Shown: positions 7,494 to 18,023, counted from the first letter of the stretch. The stretch is DNA of 64,000 bases from Vagococcus humatus (GCF_003950325.1 NZ_PXZH01000001.1:1-64000); one strand, 5' to 3'. Notes: generated by a model not told the origin, from the letters alone. Translations and numbers: made by a program.

Positions 7494-8927
7494 ATGTGGC
7501 AATTAGATAGAACAACAACTGAACCGTTATATCAACAAATTATTCAGTTAGTATTAACCAATATTCAAACAGGAAAATTATTACCAGGAGACCTACTGCC
7601 TCCTGAACGTAAATTAGCAGAACTTTTAGAAGTTAACCGGTCAACGGTTGTCAGAGCTTTAGATGAGCTGACCTCAAAAGGGGTTCTTATTAGAAAACAA
7701 GGAAGTGGCACCCGGGTAAATCCTGAAAAATGGGGACGTTATACAGGATTTACTGCTAATTGGAAAGAATATTTAACGCAAGGGGCCTTCAATCAAGAAG
7801 AACCGTATTTAACTAAGATAAAACAAGTACCAAAAAGTGAAACAGTGGATAATTTGGCAACAGGTGATTTGCCTTTATCCCTTATTCCAAGCATCGATTT
7901 ACCTAATATCACTTGGAAAGAATTTATTCAAGAAGAAGAACAAGAAGACATTCTAGGTTATCTACCTTTAAGAGAAAAAGTAGCGGCTTTTTTGACTGAA
8001 GAAAATCAGTTAACGTTGCCAGCTTCTCAGCTACTTTTAACTTCAGGCGCCCAGCAAGCTTTGTTTTTACTGATTCAAGTTCTTTTAGCTCCAGGGGATG
8101 CAGTGGCGATTGAGCAGCCTTCTTTTTTTTATGCCCTACCTATTTTCCAAGCAGCAGGTATACGTGTATATGGTGTACCTGTTTCAGAGACAGGAATGGA
8201 TTTAGACCAATTAGAAGATTTAATTGTTAGAAAAAAAATCAAGATGATGTTTACGAATCCTAACTTTCAAAATCCAACAGGGTATCTGTTAGGACTTTCT
8301 TACCGGAAAAAATTATTAAATGTATGTCGTTCTTATCAAATTCCAGTAGTAGAAGATGACGTATTTGGTCAATTATATATAGAAAAGAAAGATAGACCCA
8401 CCCAATTAAAACAGCTAGATTTTGATAATGTTATCTACATAGGGTCGTTATCTAAAATACTTGGCTCAACCACTAAAATTGGTTGGATCAGCGCTCCAGT
8501 CCAAGTGTTAGAACAATTAACAAAAGCGCGTCAGGCGATGGACTTTTCTATGAGTATTTTCCCTCAAGTACTGGCTTATGATGCTCTTAAAGGCTTAATG
8601 AAGCACGGACAATTAGAAGATTTAAGAGCCCAGTTAGTTAAGAAGCAACAGCAGTTTATTCAGCAATTAGAAAAAGAATGCCCCACTGCATTTACTTATT
8701 TCATTCCAAAAGGTGGGTATTATTTATGGCTAACCTATCCTCATAAACGTTTAACTAAAAAAGATTATGACTTATTTATTCATCAAGAACTTTTAGTTAT
8801 GCCTAGTTTTTTATTTGGGGCAGATAGTCAAAGTTTCCGTGTGAACTATGCTAACTTAGAAGATCAACATCTTCCTAGGATAATGGCAAAGTTAAAAAAA
8901 ATTCTAAAGATTTGGGAAGACAAGTAA
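7494..8927 (+). CDS. pdxR: MocR/PdxR-family transcriptional regulator (GntR wHTH plus aminotransferase-like domain)
   Basis: The 477-residue protein has an N-terminal GntR winged helix (about 10-75; GDLLPPERKLAELLEVNRSTVVRAL) joined to a fold-type I aminotransferase-like domain (about 110-470). The PLP lysine lies in YIGSLSKILGSTTKIGWI, and NPNFQNPTG and EDDVFG motifs are present. PdxR-type MocR proteins sense PLP and control B6 synthesis or salvage. Divergence from pdxK and a probable B6 transporter supports this, but many MocR proteins have other ligands. GGGAG precedes the ATG. Confidence 0.78.
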   Translation: MWQLDRTTTEPLYQQIIQLVLTNIQTGKLLPGDLLPPERKLAELLEVNRSTVVRALDELTSKGVLIRKQGSGTRVNPEKWGRYTGFTANWKEYLTQGAFNQEEPYLTKIKQVPKSETVDNLATGDLPLSLIPSIDLPNITWKEFIQEEEQEDILGYLPLREKVAAFLTEENQLTLPASQLLLTSGAQQALFLLIQVLLAPGDAVAIEQPSFFYALPIFQAAGIRVYGVPVSETGMDLDQLEDLIVRKKIKMMFTNPNFQNPTGYLLGLSYRKKLLNVCRSYQIPVVEDDVFGQLYIEKKDRPTQLKQLDFDNVIYIGSLSKILGSTTKIGWISAPVQVLEQLTKARQAMDFSMSIFPQVLAYDALKGLMKHGQLEDLRAQLVKKQQQFIQQLEKECPTAFTYFIPKGGYYLWLTYPHKRLTKKDYDLFIHQELLVMPSFLFGADSQSFRVNYANLEDQHLPRIMAKLKKILKIWEDK

Positions 8928-8933
8928 ATTCTT

Positions 8934-8962
8934 GTCAAAAAGAAATAAAAAGAGTTACAATA
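8934..8962 (+). promoter_or_regulatory. Promoter upstream of the small ORF at 8981
   Basis: TTGTCA, an 18-nt spacer and TACAAT lie just after the pdxR stop codon. The small ORF with its own ribosome binding site begins about 20 nt downstream. Confidence 0.45.
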
Positions 8963-8980
8963 GATAAAAGGAGTAATAGA

Positions 8981-9064
8981 TGAACACATCTGTTTTACTA
9001 ACTAGAGTGGTTTATTTTATGGCTAGCTGTTTATCAACAAGTAAAGACCAAGATTGGTTGTAAG
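8981..9064 (+). CDS. Possible small protein or leader peptide, 27 aa
   Basis: An ATG follows AAAGGAG at good spacing and a plausible promoter. The product starts MNTSVLLTRVVYFMASC and ends TSKDQDWL, with a hydrophobic middle. I do not recognise it. It stands between pdxR and the M-box of mgtA with no terminator before the M-box. It could be a real small protein, a leader peptide, or chance. Confidence 0.35.
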
Positions 9065-9069
9065 TTGTT

Positions 9070-9098
9070 ATTGACATTTATCCACATACCTCCTACAC
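9070..9098 (+). promoter_or_regulatory. Promoter for the M-box/mgtA transcript
   Basis: TTGACA at about 9070, a 17-nt spacer and TACACT, placed a short distance upstream of the conserved M-box sequence. Confidence 0.55.
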
Positions 9099-9126
9099 TT
9101 ATATTGTAATGTAATTAAATAAATCT

Positions 9127-9342
9127 GTTAGGTGAGGCTCCTATATAGAAATACGCTACTGCCCAAAAATGTCGAGAGACGCCAATGGGTCAACTGAAAT
9201 TGTCGAACAAGGCTTTTTCTAATGTAGCTGACCAATTTGTCTAAGCTATATAGTGCTAAAACTCGACGTAGAGATTAACTTACGAGCTATTTGATTAGAT
9301 TTTTCGTATGCACTCTCGATTGTCGAGGGTGCATTTTTTGTT
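9127..9342 (+). ncRNA. M-box magnesium riboswitch
   Basis: The sequence follows the ykoK/M-box consensus closely: TTAGGTGAGGCTCCTATATA, then ACGCTACTGCCCAAAAATGT, CGAGAGACGCCAATGGGTCA and the later AGTGCTAAAACTC. It ends with a terminator hairpin, TGCACTCTCGA/TCGAGGGTGCA, and T run at about 9308-9342. High Mg2+ should fold the aptamer and terminate transcription. The downstream gene is a Mg2+ P-type ATPase, the expected target. Confidence 0.95.
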
Positions 9343-9378
9343 TAATTATGAGAATACTTACACGAAAGGGTGAGGAAA

Positions 9379-9468
9379 ATGTCCCGCAGTACCAATGAAC
9401 CAAAAGAGCCTGGAAGTAGTCGAAGGCGAGAGAAGGAAATAAGTCATTTCCCCCACTCGTGTCAGTGA
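9379..9468 (+). CDS. Candidate mgtA leader peptide, 29 aa
   Basis: Between the M-box terminator and mgtA there is a 29-codon ORF. An AAAGGG ribosome binding site lies 8 nt before its ATG. The peptide starts MSRSTNEPKEPGSSRRREKE and ends HSCQ, so it is rich in charged residues and prolines. Its TGA stop lies in the 3' arm of a long hairpin (9426-9486). The arrangement resembles MgtL/MgtP-type leader peptides of enterobacterial Mg2+ transporters, but the sequence is unrelated and the role is inference. Confidence 0.4.
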   Translation: MSRSTNEPKEPGSSRRREKEISHFPHSCQ

Positions 9469-9486
9469 CTTATAACGTTTTCTCGC
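9426..9486 (+). promoter_or_regulatory. Long hairpin between leader ORF and mgtA
   Basis: Outer stem GCGAGA (9426-9431) / TCTCGC (9481-9486) and inner stem ATAAGTCA (9439-9446) / TGACTTAT (9466-9473), with a symmetric 7-nt internal loop. The leader-ORF stop codon is the first triplet of the inner 3' arm. No T run follows, so it is not a simple terminator. Confidence 0.55.
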
Positions 9487-9516
9487 TAATCTATTGAAGA
9501 AAGTGAGGAATGACGA

Positions 9517-12153
9517 ATGAAAAAAGTAACTAAAAAAGAAGAAACAAAACGGTTGAATCGTCAAGAAAGTAAAGATTTAGAATTAAAAAAGCTAGCAGCT
9601 TTATCTGAGAGAGAATTAATGATGGAATTTCGCACCTCTCCAGAAGGTTTATCTGAAGAAGATGCAGCGAAACGATTAGAAGAATATGGTCCTAATGAAG
9701 TAGCGGCTCAAAGTCCTATTCCAGCTTGGAAATTATTGCTTTATTGTTTTAAAGATCCTTTTGTTTATGTTTTGGCCTTACTTCTAGTTGTTTCAGCTCT
9801 AACAAAAGATTATGAAGCAGCGATTATTATGGGCATTATGATTTTATGTAGTGTTATTATTCAATTTATTCAAGATTACCGGTCTCAAAAAGCGAGTTTT
9901 GATTTAAAAGAATTGATTGAAAATACATGTGCTATTACCCGTGAAGGAAAAACAGAAGAAATTCCCATGGATGAAGTAGTTCCAGGAGATATTGTCTCTC
10001 TTTCAACTGGGGATATGATTCCAGCAGATGCTGTTTTAATTTGGACAAATGACTTGTTTATCAACCAGTCTTCTTTAACAGGAGAGTCTATGCCTGTGGA
10101 AAAATTTGTTGAAGCAGGTATTGATGAAAAAGTTAAACGAGATGAAGACTTAACCGCATTAGATATGCAAGATTTAGTATTTATGGGAACGGATGTGTTA
10201 AGTGGACAAGGTAAAGCCATTATTTTAAGAACAGGAGATCAAACTTTCTTTGGGGATATTGCTAAAACTGCCACAGGAGAAAGAGGAGATACGGCTTTTG
10301 ATGTGGGTATTTCTAAAGTAAGTAAGTTGTTACTTAGAATGGTAGCTGTCTTGTTTCCAGTTGTTCTTTTGTTAAATGGCTTTACTAAAGGAGATTGGGA
10401 TCAAGCATTTTTCTTTGCCATAGCTGTAGCAGTAGGGTTAACTCCTGAAATGTTGCCAATGATTGTTACTAGTAATTTAGCTAAAGGTGCTCTTAGTCTT
10501 TCTAAGAAACAAGTGATTGTTAAAGAATTAGCTTCTATTCAAAACTTAGGCAGTATGGATGTTTTGTGTACAGATAAAACAGGAACTATCACAGAAGACC
10601 GAGTAGTTTTAGTGGAGCATGTGAATCCGTTAGGGGATGATGATGAACGGGTATTAGACTATGCTTACATTAATTCTAAGTTTCAAACTGGTTGGCGCAA
10701 CTTGATTGATCATGCTGTGATGAACTATTACGAAGGCAAACGAGATAATCGTTTATTTGATCAAGTCGAAAAAATTGATGAAATTCCGTTTGATTTTTCT
10801 AGAAGACGTTTGACTGTAGCAGTAACGTTAGAAGATCACCATATTATGGTAACTAAAGGTGCTGTAGAAGAAATGGGAGAAGTTTGTACCCATGCGGAGA
10901 TTAACGGAGAAATTATTGAATTAACCGATGAGATTAGAAAAGAAATGCGTGCAGTAAATGTGAAGATGAATGAACAAGGTATGCGAGTGATTGCAGTTGC
11001 TTACCGTAAAGACATTCATACTGAACCAATCTACACAGTGAAAGATGAAGAAAATATGGTGTTAATTGGATTTGTTGGCTTTTTAGATCCAGCTAAACAA
11101 TCAGCAGTTACTGCCATTTCTTCATTACATGAGCACGGGGTAGCAGTTAAAGTATTAACTGGCGATAATGAGATTGTTTCTAGAAAAGTGTGTCAAGATG
11201 TAGGAATTGAAGTGGACCAAGTATTAATTGGTAGTCAGATTGCAGAGATGACTGATTTAGAATTAAAAGAGCAGGTAGATCATATTAATTTATTTGCGAA
11301 GCTATCTCCTATGCAAAAGTCACGGATTATTACCTTATTACAAGAAAAAGGACACACGGTAGGCTTTATGGGAGATGGTATTAACGATGCACCTGCTTTA
11401 AGAAAGGCGGATGTAGGGATCTCTGTGGATACTGCAGCAGATATAACCAAAGATGCTAGTTCCATCATCTTACTGCAAAAAAGCTTGAATGTGTTAGAAG
11501 ATGGTATTTTAGAAGGCCGTCGTGTTTTTACTAATATGATGAAATATATCAAAATTACCATTAGTTCTAACTTTGGGAATGTATTCTCTGTTTTAGTTGC
11601 TAGTGCTTTTTTACCTTTCTTACCTATGCTATCTATCCAACTATTAATTCAAAACTTAATTTATGACTTTGCACAGCTCACAACTCCTTGGGATAATGTG
11701 GATGAAAGTGATATTATTAAGCCGGTTAAATGGGGAACAGAAGGCTTGTTCAAATTTACTATTTGTATAGGACCAGTTAGCAGTATTTTTGATATTTTAA
11801 CTTACTTAGTGATGTGGTTTATCTTTGGAGCTAATACGATAGCGGATCAGTCTTTATTCCAAACAGGTTGGTTTTTAGTTGGTTTAATTACTCAAACTAT
11901 GGTAGTTCATATTGTTAGAACGGAAAAAGTGCCGTTCCTTGAAAGCCGAGCAAGTACTCCTTTACTTATTTCTAGTGGATTAGCTATTTTAGCAGGTTTT
12001 TTAATTGTCACAACTCCTATTCGAGATGGCTTTAAATTTACCCGCCTACCTAGTAGTTACTGGCCATGGCTAATTGGGATTGTGATTGCTTATATGTTTG
12101 CCACAGAATTGGCTAAAAGAATTTATATTAAAGTTAATAAAGAATGGTTATAG
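9517..12153 (+). CDS. mgtA: Magnesium-transporting P-type ATPase (MgtA/MgtB type)
   Basis: An 878-residue P3B-type ATPase that imports Mg2+ at the cost of ATP. N-terminal cation ATPase domain (about 25-95), actuator domain with SSLTGESMPVEK, phosphorylation site LCTDKTGTITED, nucleotide-binding domain, hinge GDGINDAPALRKADVGIS, and paired C-terminal membrane helices. The family motif AVGLTPEMLPMIVT in TM4 supports Mg2+ specificity. Its start has AGTGAGG at good spacing. Expression should be gated by the M-box riboswitch at 9127-9342 and perhaps by the leader peptide at 9379. It is monocistronic, followed by a terminator. Confidence 0.95.
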   Translation: MKKVTKKEETKRLNRQESKDLELKKLAALSERELMMEFRTSPEGLSEEDAAKRLEEYGPNEVAAQSPIPAWKLLLYCFKDPFVYVLALLLVVSALTKDYEAAIIMGIMILCSVIIQFIQDYRSQKASFDLKELIENTCAITREGKTEEIPMDEVVPGDIVSLSTGDMIPADAVLIWTNDLFINQSSLTGESMPVEKFVEAGIDEKVKRDEDLTALDMQDLVFMGTDVLSGQGKAIILRTGDQTFFGDIAKTATGERGDTAFDVGISKVSKLLLRMVAVLFPVVLLLNGFTKGDWDQAFFFAIAVAVGLTPEMLPMIVTSNLAKGALSLSKKQVIVKELASIQNLGSMDVLCTDKTGTITEDRVVLVEHVNPLGDDDERVLDYAYINSKFQTGWRNLIDHAVMNYYEGKRDNRLFDQVEKIDEIPFDFSRRRLTVAVTLEDHHIMVTKGAVEEMGEVCTHAEINGEIIELTDEIRKEMRAVNVKMNEQGMRVIAVAYRKDIHTEPIYTVKDEENMVLIGFVGFLDPAKQSAVTAISSLHEHGVAVKVLTGDNEIVSRKVCQDVGIEVDQVLIGSQIAEMTDLELKEQVDHINLFAKLSPMQKSRIITLLQEKGHTVGFMGDGINDAPALRKADVGISVDTAADITKDASSIILLQKSLNVLEDGILEGRRVFTNMMKYIKITISSNFGNVFSVLVASAFLPFLPMLSIQLLIQNLIYDFAQLTTPWDNVDESDIIKPVKWGTEGLFKFTICIGPVSSIFDILTYLVMWFIFGANTIADQSLFQTGWFLVGLITQTMVVHIVRTEKVPFLESRASTPLLISSGLAILAGFLIVTTPIRDGFKFTRLPSSYWPWLIGIVIAYMFATELAKRIYIKVNKEWL

Positions 12154-12233
12154 CCGATAGCTAGCCTTAAAAACATATAGGTGAACTAAAAGAAAAAATT
12201 CACGCAATCTTATAACGAAAATAAACAAATAAT

Positions 12234-12267
12234 ACCCTTCTTATTTTTATAAGAAGGGTTCTTTTTT
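12234..12267 (+). terminator. mgtA terminator
   Basis: 11-bp stem ACCCTTCTTAT / ATAAGAAGGGT with a 4-nt T loop, followed by a T run. Confidence 0.9.
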
Positions 12268-12346
12268 GCATTAAACGTTCACTTAACGATATAATAAAAA
12301 GTGTAAGCCCTTGTATAACACGTAATATTTAGGTTATTAGCCTATG

Positions 12347-12375
12347 TTGTAGTACAGAATATAAGGTACTATAAT
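12347..12375 (+). promoter_or_regulatory. pdh operon promoter
   Basis: TTGTAG (12347-12352), 17-nt spacer, TATAAT (12370-12375). This gives a 5' UTR of about 250 nt before pdhA. The rest of the 479-nt gap between mgtA and pdhA holds the mgtA terminator, the Rex-like box and a small ACAGAT/ATCTGT stem near 12570. Confidence 0.6.
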
Positions 12376-12421
12376 ACAGTGATGCTGTGAAATGGATACT
12401 TTTAATTGTAATAATTATATT

Positions 12422-12439
12422 AAGTGAAATTATTCACTT
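12422..12439 (+). promoter_or_regulatory. Rex-like operator upstream of pdhA
   Basis: AAGTGAAATTATTCACTT has perfect 7-bp arms around ATTA and resembles the Rex consensus TTGTGAAnnnnTTCACAA. It lies about 40 nt downstream of the predicted start site, where a bound repressor could block elongation. A rex gene is present at 34754-35425. Confidence 0.5.
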
Positions 12440-12614
12440 CCCTTTGTTTCATAGGTGTTTGTAGCGTTTTTATTTGTGAAGCCTATTTCCAAACAAATTA
12501 GTTGCATAAGTTAAAAGACCATGTTAAGTTATTAGTGTAATCAATGAAAAAACAAAAAATATTAATACAGATTTTCTATCTGTTTGGCAACAAACAACGG
12601 AAAATATTGAATAG

Positions 12615-13745
<1,131 letters not shown>

Positions 13746-13747
13746 TT

Positions 13748-14725
13748 ATGGCACAAAAAACAATGATCCAAGCAATTACAGATGCACTTGCTCTTGAATT
13801 AGAAAAAGATGAAAATGTCTTAGTATTCGGTGAAGACGTTGGTCATAATGGCGGAGTATTCCGTGCAACAGAAGGGTTACAAGAAAAATTTGGAGAAGAC
13901 CGTGTATTTGATACACCTTTAGCAGAATCTGGTATTGGTGGTTTATCTATTGGTTTATCATTAGAAGGTTATCGTCCTGTTCCAGAAATCCAATTCTTCG
14001 GTTTTGTTTTTGAAGTAATGGATTCTATTGCTGGTCAAATGTCTCGGACTCGTTACCGTATGGGTGGCACACGTCATATGCCAATTACAGTTCGCGCACC
14101 TTTTGGTGGTGGTGTACATACACCTGAACTTCACGCTGACAACTTAGAAGGTTTAATGGCTCAAACACCAGGTTTGCGTGTAGTTATTCCAAGTAACCCA
14201 TATGATGCTAAAGGTTTATTAATCTCAGCTATTAGAGATAATGACCCAGTTATTTTCTTAGAACATATGAAGTTATACCGTTCATTCCGTGAAGAAGTGC
14301 CTGAAGGTGAATATACAGTACCTTTAGATAAAGCAGCTATTACACGTGAAGGAACTGACGTTACAGTTATCACTTATGGTGCAATGGTTCGTGAAGCAAT
14401 TAAAGCTGCAGATAAATTAGAAAAAGACGGTATTTCAGTAGAAATCGTTGACTTACGTACAGTAGCTCCTCTTGATGTAGAAACAATTATTGCTTCTGTT
14501 GAAAAAACAGGACGTGTGGTAGTTGTACAAGAAGCTCAAAAACAAGCAGGCGTAGGCGCACAAGTTGTCTCAGAAATTTCAGAACGTGCTATCCTTTCAT
14601 TGGAAGCTCCTATTGGACGTGTATCAGCTCCTGATACAGTATTCCCATTTGGTCAAGCTGAAAGTGCTTGGTTACCTAATGCGGCAGATATTGAAGCAAA
14701 AGTGAGAGAAATTCACGAATTCTAA
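13748..14725 (+). CDS. pdhB: Pyruvate dehydrogenase E1 component, beta subunit
   Basis: The 325 residues include the transketolase pyrimidine-binding domain ([21 protein letters not shown]) and the C-terminal transketolase domain (VIVVQEAQ-type segment, here [20 protein letters not shown]). It forms the alpha2beta2 E1 heterotetramer with PdhA. It begins 2 nt after the pdhA stop, consistent with translational coupling. Confidence 0.96.
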   Translation: MAQKTMIQAITDALALELEKDENVLVFGEDVGHNGGVFRATEGLQEKFGEDRVFDTPLAESGIGGLSIGLSLEGYRPVPEIQFFGFVFEVMDSIAGQMSRTRYRMGGTRHMPITVRAPFGGGVHTPELHADNLEGLMAQTPGLRVVIPSNPYDAKGLLISAIRDNDPVIFLEHMKLYRSFREEVPEGEYTVPLDKAAITREGTDVTVITYGAMVREAIKAADKLEKDGISVEIVDLRTVAPLDVETIIASVEKTGRVVVVQEAQKQAGVGAQVVSEISERAILSLEAPIGRVSAPDTVFPFGQAESAWLPNAADIEAKVREIHEF

Positions 14726-14749
14726 TTGAACAGAAAGGGAGACAAAAAC

Positions 14750-16354
14750 ATGGCATTTCAATTTAAATTACCAGATATCGGAGAAGGTATTGCAGAAGGC
14801 GAAATCGTAAAATGGTTCGTTAAAGAAGGCGATACAATCAATGAAGATGATACATTACTAGAAGTACAAAATGATAAATCAGTGGAAGAAATTCCTTCAC
14901 CTGTTACAGGTAAAGTATTAAAAGTAGTCGTACCAGAAGGCACAGTAGCTAATGTTGGGGATGTGTTAGTAGAAATTGACGCACCTGGACATGAGTCAGC
15001 TGACGCACCTGAACAAGTAGCGGCAACACCAGCTGCACCAGCACCAGCAGCTAGCGGAGCAAAAGCAGTTTTCCAATTTAAATTACCAGATATCGGAGAA
15101 GGTATTGCAGAAGGCGAAATCGTAAAATGGTTCGTTAAAGAAGGCGATACAATCAACGAAGATGATACATTACTAGAAGTACAAAATGATAAATCAGTGG
15201 AAGAAATTCCTTCACCTGTTACAGGTAAAGTAGTTAGTGTGGTAGTACCAGAAGGCACAGTGGCTAATGTTGGGGATGTGTTAGTAGAAATTGACGCACC
15301 TGGACACAACGATGCAGTGGCAACACCAGCAGCTTCACCTGAAACATCAGCACCAGCAACTTCAACTCAAGAAGTAGCTAGCGGTGTAGTAGCTGTTAGT
15401 GATCCAAACAAACGAATTTTAGCTATGCCATCTGTTCGTCAGTATGCTCGTGATAAAGGAATTGATATTTCTTTAGTACCAGCAACTGGTAAAGGTGGAC
15501 GAATTACTCGTGAAGACATTGATGCGTTTGCTGCAGGTGGTTCATCAGTGGCAACACCAGCTGAAACAACACCAGAAGTAGCACCAGCACAAGCTACTGC
15601 TACACCAGCAGCACCACAAGCACCAGCTCAACCATTTGTAGGGGTTGCTGAAGAAGAAACTCGTGAAAAAATGTCAGCAACACGTCGTGCGATTGCTAAA
15701 GCAATGGTTAACAGTAAACATACAGCTCCTCATGTTACGTTACATGATGAAGTAGAAGTGTCTAAATTATGGGATCACCGTAAGAAATTTAAAGCTGTTG
15801 CAGCTGATCGTGGCACTAAATTAACATTCTTACCATACGTGGTGAAAGCTTTAACTGCTACAGTTAAAAAATATCCAGTTCTAAATGCTTCAATTGATGA
15901 TGCAACAGACGAAATTGTCTACAAACATTATTATAATATTGGAATTGCTACAGATACAGATCATGGTTTATATGTGCCAAATGTTAAACATGCAGATATG
16001 AAGAGTATGTTTGATATTGCAGATGAAATTAACGCAAAAGCCGCAGAAGCTCATGAAGGTAAATTAGCAGCTGCTGACATGCGTAATGGTAGCATTACTA
16101 TTAGTAATATTGGTTCAGTTGGTGGTTCATGGTTTACACCAGTTATTAACTACCCTGAAGTAGCTATTTTAGGAGTAGGAACTATTAAACAAGAACCAAT
16201 CGTTAACGAAGACGGCGAAATTGTAGTAGGTCGTATGATGAAATTATCATTCAGCTTTGACCACCGTATCGTAGACGGAGCAACAGCACAAAAAGCAATG
16301 AACAATATTAAACGTTTATTAGCAGATCCAGAATTATTATTAATGGAAGGGTAG
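14750..16354 (+). CDS. pdhC: Dihydrolipoamide acetyltransferase (E2) with two lipoyl domains
   Basis: Core of the pyruvate dehydrogenase complex; transfers acetyl from lipoyl groups to CoA. In order: lipoyl domain 1 (lysine 43 in [13 protein letters not shown]), an Ala/Pro linker, lipoyl domain 2 (lysine 148), a second linker, the peripheral subunit-binding domain ([18 protein letters not shown]...[11 protein letters not shown]), another linker, and the catalytic domain ending in [12 protein letters not shown]. The start is the ATG at 14750, with AAAGGGAG upstream; an earlier in-frame TTG at 14726 lacks a ribosome binding site. The two lipoyl domains are nearly identical in DNA as well as protein. 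Confidence 0.96.
   Translation: MAFQFKLPDIGEGIAEGEIVKWFVKEGDTINEDDTLLEVQNDKSVEEIPSPVTGKVLKVVVPEGTVANVGDVLVEIDAPGHESADAPEQVAATPAAPAPAASGAKAVFQFKLPDIGEGIAEGEIVKWFVKEGDTINEDDTLLEVQNDKSVEEIPSPVTGKVVSVVVPEGTVANVGDVLVEIDAPGHNDAVATPAASPETSAPATSTQEVASGVVAVSDPNKRILAMPSVRQYARDKGIDISLVPATGKGGRITREDIDAFAAGGSSVATPAETTPEVAPAQATATPAAPQAPAQPFVGVAEEETREKMSATRRAIAKAMVNSKHTAPHVTLHDEVEVSKLWDHRKKFKAVAADRGTKLTFLPYVVKALTATVKKYPVLNASIDDATDEIVYKHYYNIGIATDTDHGLYVPNVKHADMKSMFDIADEINAKAAEAHEGKLAAADMRNGSITISNIGSVGGSWFTPVINYPEVAILGVGTIKQEPIVNEDGEIVVGRMMKLSFSFDHRIVDGATAQKAMNNIKRLLADPELLLMEG
14759..15305 (+). repeat. Direct repeat of the lipoyl-domain coding sequence
   Basis: About 230 nt starting near 14759 is repeated from about 15074. 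By eye there are roughly ten mismatches, six of them in a single cluster (14920s versus 15230s). Synonymous sites agree almost everywhere, pointing to recent duplication or ongoing gene conversion. Confidence 0.85.
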
Positions 16355-16365
16355 AGTGAGGCAAG

Positions 16366-17772
16366 ATGGTAGTAGGAGATTTTGCGATTGAATTAGATAC
16401 AGTTGTAATCGGAGCAGGCCCTGGTGGATATGTTGCTGCTATTCGCGCCGCTCAAATGGGACAAAAAGTTGCCATTATCGAACGTGAATACATTGGTGGC
16501 GTTTGTTTAAACGTTGGATGTATTCCTTCTAAAGCGTTAATTAATGCAGGACATCAATACCAACATGCTTTAGATGGAGAAGTTTTTGGTATCTCTACTA
16601 AAGACGTTACGATTGATTTTTCTAAAACTCAAGATTGGAAAGACAATAAAGTTGTTAAGAAATTGACAAGTGGTGTTGAATTCCTTCTTAAAAAGAACAA
16701 AGTAGAAATTATCGAAGGAGAAGCATTCTTCGTTGATGAACATAACTTACGTGTGATTAAAGGCGAAAGTGCTCAAACATATACTTTTAACAATGCGATT
16801 GTTGCAACAGGTAGTCGTCCAATCGAAATTAAAGGCTTTAAATTTGGTGGACGTATTATTGACTCAACTGGTGGCTTAAACTTAAAAGAAATCCCTAAAA
16901 AATTAGTTATTGTTGGTGGTGGAGTTATCGGTGCTGAACTAGGTGGTGCTTATGCTAACTTAGGAACCGAAGTAACTATTTTAGAAGGATCACCTCAAAT
17001 TTTACCAACCTTTGAAAAAGATATGGTTAAATTAGTGGAACGTTCATTTAAGAAAAAAGGCATGAAAGTTGTTACTAAAGCAATGGCTAAATCAGCTGTT
17101 GACAATGGTGACAGCGTAACTGTGACATATGAAGCTAAAGGTAAAGAAGAAACAATTGAAGCAGATTATGTGATGGTAACTGTTGGTCGTCGTCCTAATA
17201 CAGATAACTTAGGATTAGATGTTATTGGTATTGAAATGACTGACCGTGGTTTAGTGAAGGTTGATAATCAAGGACGTACTAATATTTCTACTATCTTTGC
17301 TATTGGAGATATTGTACCTGGAGCTGCTCTTGCTCATAAAGCAAGTTATGAAGCTAAAATTGCTGCAGAAGCTATTTCTGGTAAAGCAGTGGCAGTGGAT
17401 TATGTAGCAATGCCTGCTGTAGCCTTTACAGATCCTGAGCTTGCCTCAGTTGGTATGACTGAAGCAGAAGCTAAAGAAAAAGGTCTAGATGTAAAAGCAT
17501 CTAAATTCCCATTAGGTGGAAATGGCCGAGCTTTATCACTAAATCAAACAGATGGTTTTGTTCGTCTAGTGACAACAAAAGAAGATAATGTGATTGTTGG
17601 TTGTCAAGTTGCCGGTGTGAATGCTAGTGACATTATTGCTGAAGTTGGTTTAGCAATCGAAGCTGGTATGAATGCGGAAGATATTGCTCTTACTATTCAC
17701 TCACATCCTTCTCTATCTGAATCTGTGATGGATACAGCAGAACTTGCTTTAGGTATGCCTATCCACGCTTAA
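16366..17772 (+). CDS. pdhD: Dihydrolipoyl dehydrogenase (E3)
   Basis: FAD flavoprotein that reoxidises dihydrolipoamide and reduces NAD+. The 468 residues show the FAD dinucleotide motif [15 protein letters not shown], the redox disulfide [13 protein letters not shown], a second Rossmann motif [17 protein letters not shown], and the C-terminal interface with HSHPSLSES (active-site histidine). Last gene of the pdh operon, 11 nt after pdhC, followed by a terminator. Confidence 0.96.
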   Translation: MVVGDFAIELDTVVIGAGPGGYVAAIRAAQMGQKVAIIEREYIGGVCLNVGCIPSKALINAGHQYQHALDGEVFGISTKDVTIDFSKTQDWKDNKVVKKLTSGVEFLLKKNKVEIIEGEAFFVDEHNLRVIKGESAQTYTFNNAIVATGSRPIEIKGFKFGGRIIDSTGGLNLKEIPKKLVIVGGGVIGAELGGAYANLGTEVTILEGSPQILPTFEKDMVKLVERSFKKKGMKVVTKAMAKSAVDNGDSVTVTYEAKGKEETIEADYVMVTVGRRPNTDNLGLDVIGIEMTDRGLVKVDNQGRTNISTIFAIGDIVPGAALAHKASYEAKIAAEAISGKAVAVDYVAMPAVAFTDPELASVGMTEAEAKEKGLDVKASKFPLGGNGRALSLNQTDGFVRLVTTKEDNVIVGCQVAGVNASDIIAEVGLAIEAGMNAEDIALTIHSHPSLSESVMDTAELALGMPIHA

Positions 17773-17789
17773 TTCATCTGATTAGATAA

Positions 17790-17826
17790 ATAGCTGAGAC
17801 TCTTCGGAGTGTCAGCTATTTTTTTG
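17790..17826 (+). terminator. pdh operon terminator
   Basis: Stem AGCTGAGACTC / GAGTGTCAGCT with a TTCG tetraloop, followed by seven T. Confidence 0.9.
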
Positions 17827-17927
17827 TTTAACAGATTGCTTCTTTTTATTCTATCTTTATTAAAATATATTCATTAAAAATTAATGACTTTGCCTCTGAA
17901 TTACTCCTCATTTCTTTTTTTACTCCC

Positions 17928-17957
17928 TTGAATTATAACATGATTGTGATACAATCA
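17928..17957 (+). promoter_or_regulatory. grdX promoter with palindrome over the -10
   Basis: TTGAAT (17928-17933), 16-nt spacer, TACAAT (17950-17955). The palindrome TGATTGTgatACAATCA (17941-17957) covers the spacer end and -10 box and could be an operator. The predicted start site near 17962 gives a leader of about 250 nt before grdX. Confidence 0.5.
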
Positions 17958-17984
17958 ACATATAGATATGAAAGGGTGTTCATT

Positions 17985-18023
17985 ATGATGATTAAAGGAT
18001 TATTCAACCAACTAAATCGCTGA
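17985..18023 (+). CDS. Short ORF in the grdX leader, 12 aa, ending at UGA
   Basis: ATGATG after an AAAGGGTG site encodes MMIKGLFNQLNR and stops at TGA (18021-18023). If the UGA is read through, the frame stays open for 45 more codons to a second TGA at about 18153. A small hairpin with a GGTT loop lies 20 nt after the UGA, a SECIS-like position. It could be a leader peptide, a tiny selenoprotein, or chance. I recognise no homologue. Confidence 0.3.
   Translation: MMIKGLFNQLNR

Noticed and set aside
14759-15305. The lipoyl repeat as an insertion or mobile element
   Set aside because: It is a domain-sized, in-frame tandem duplication with no terminal repeats or transposase.
14758-15309. 183-codon minus-strand frame in pdhC
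   Set aside because: Shadow frame created by the duplicated lipoyl-domain sequence; no independent coding signal.
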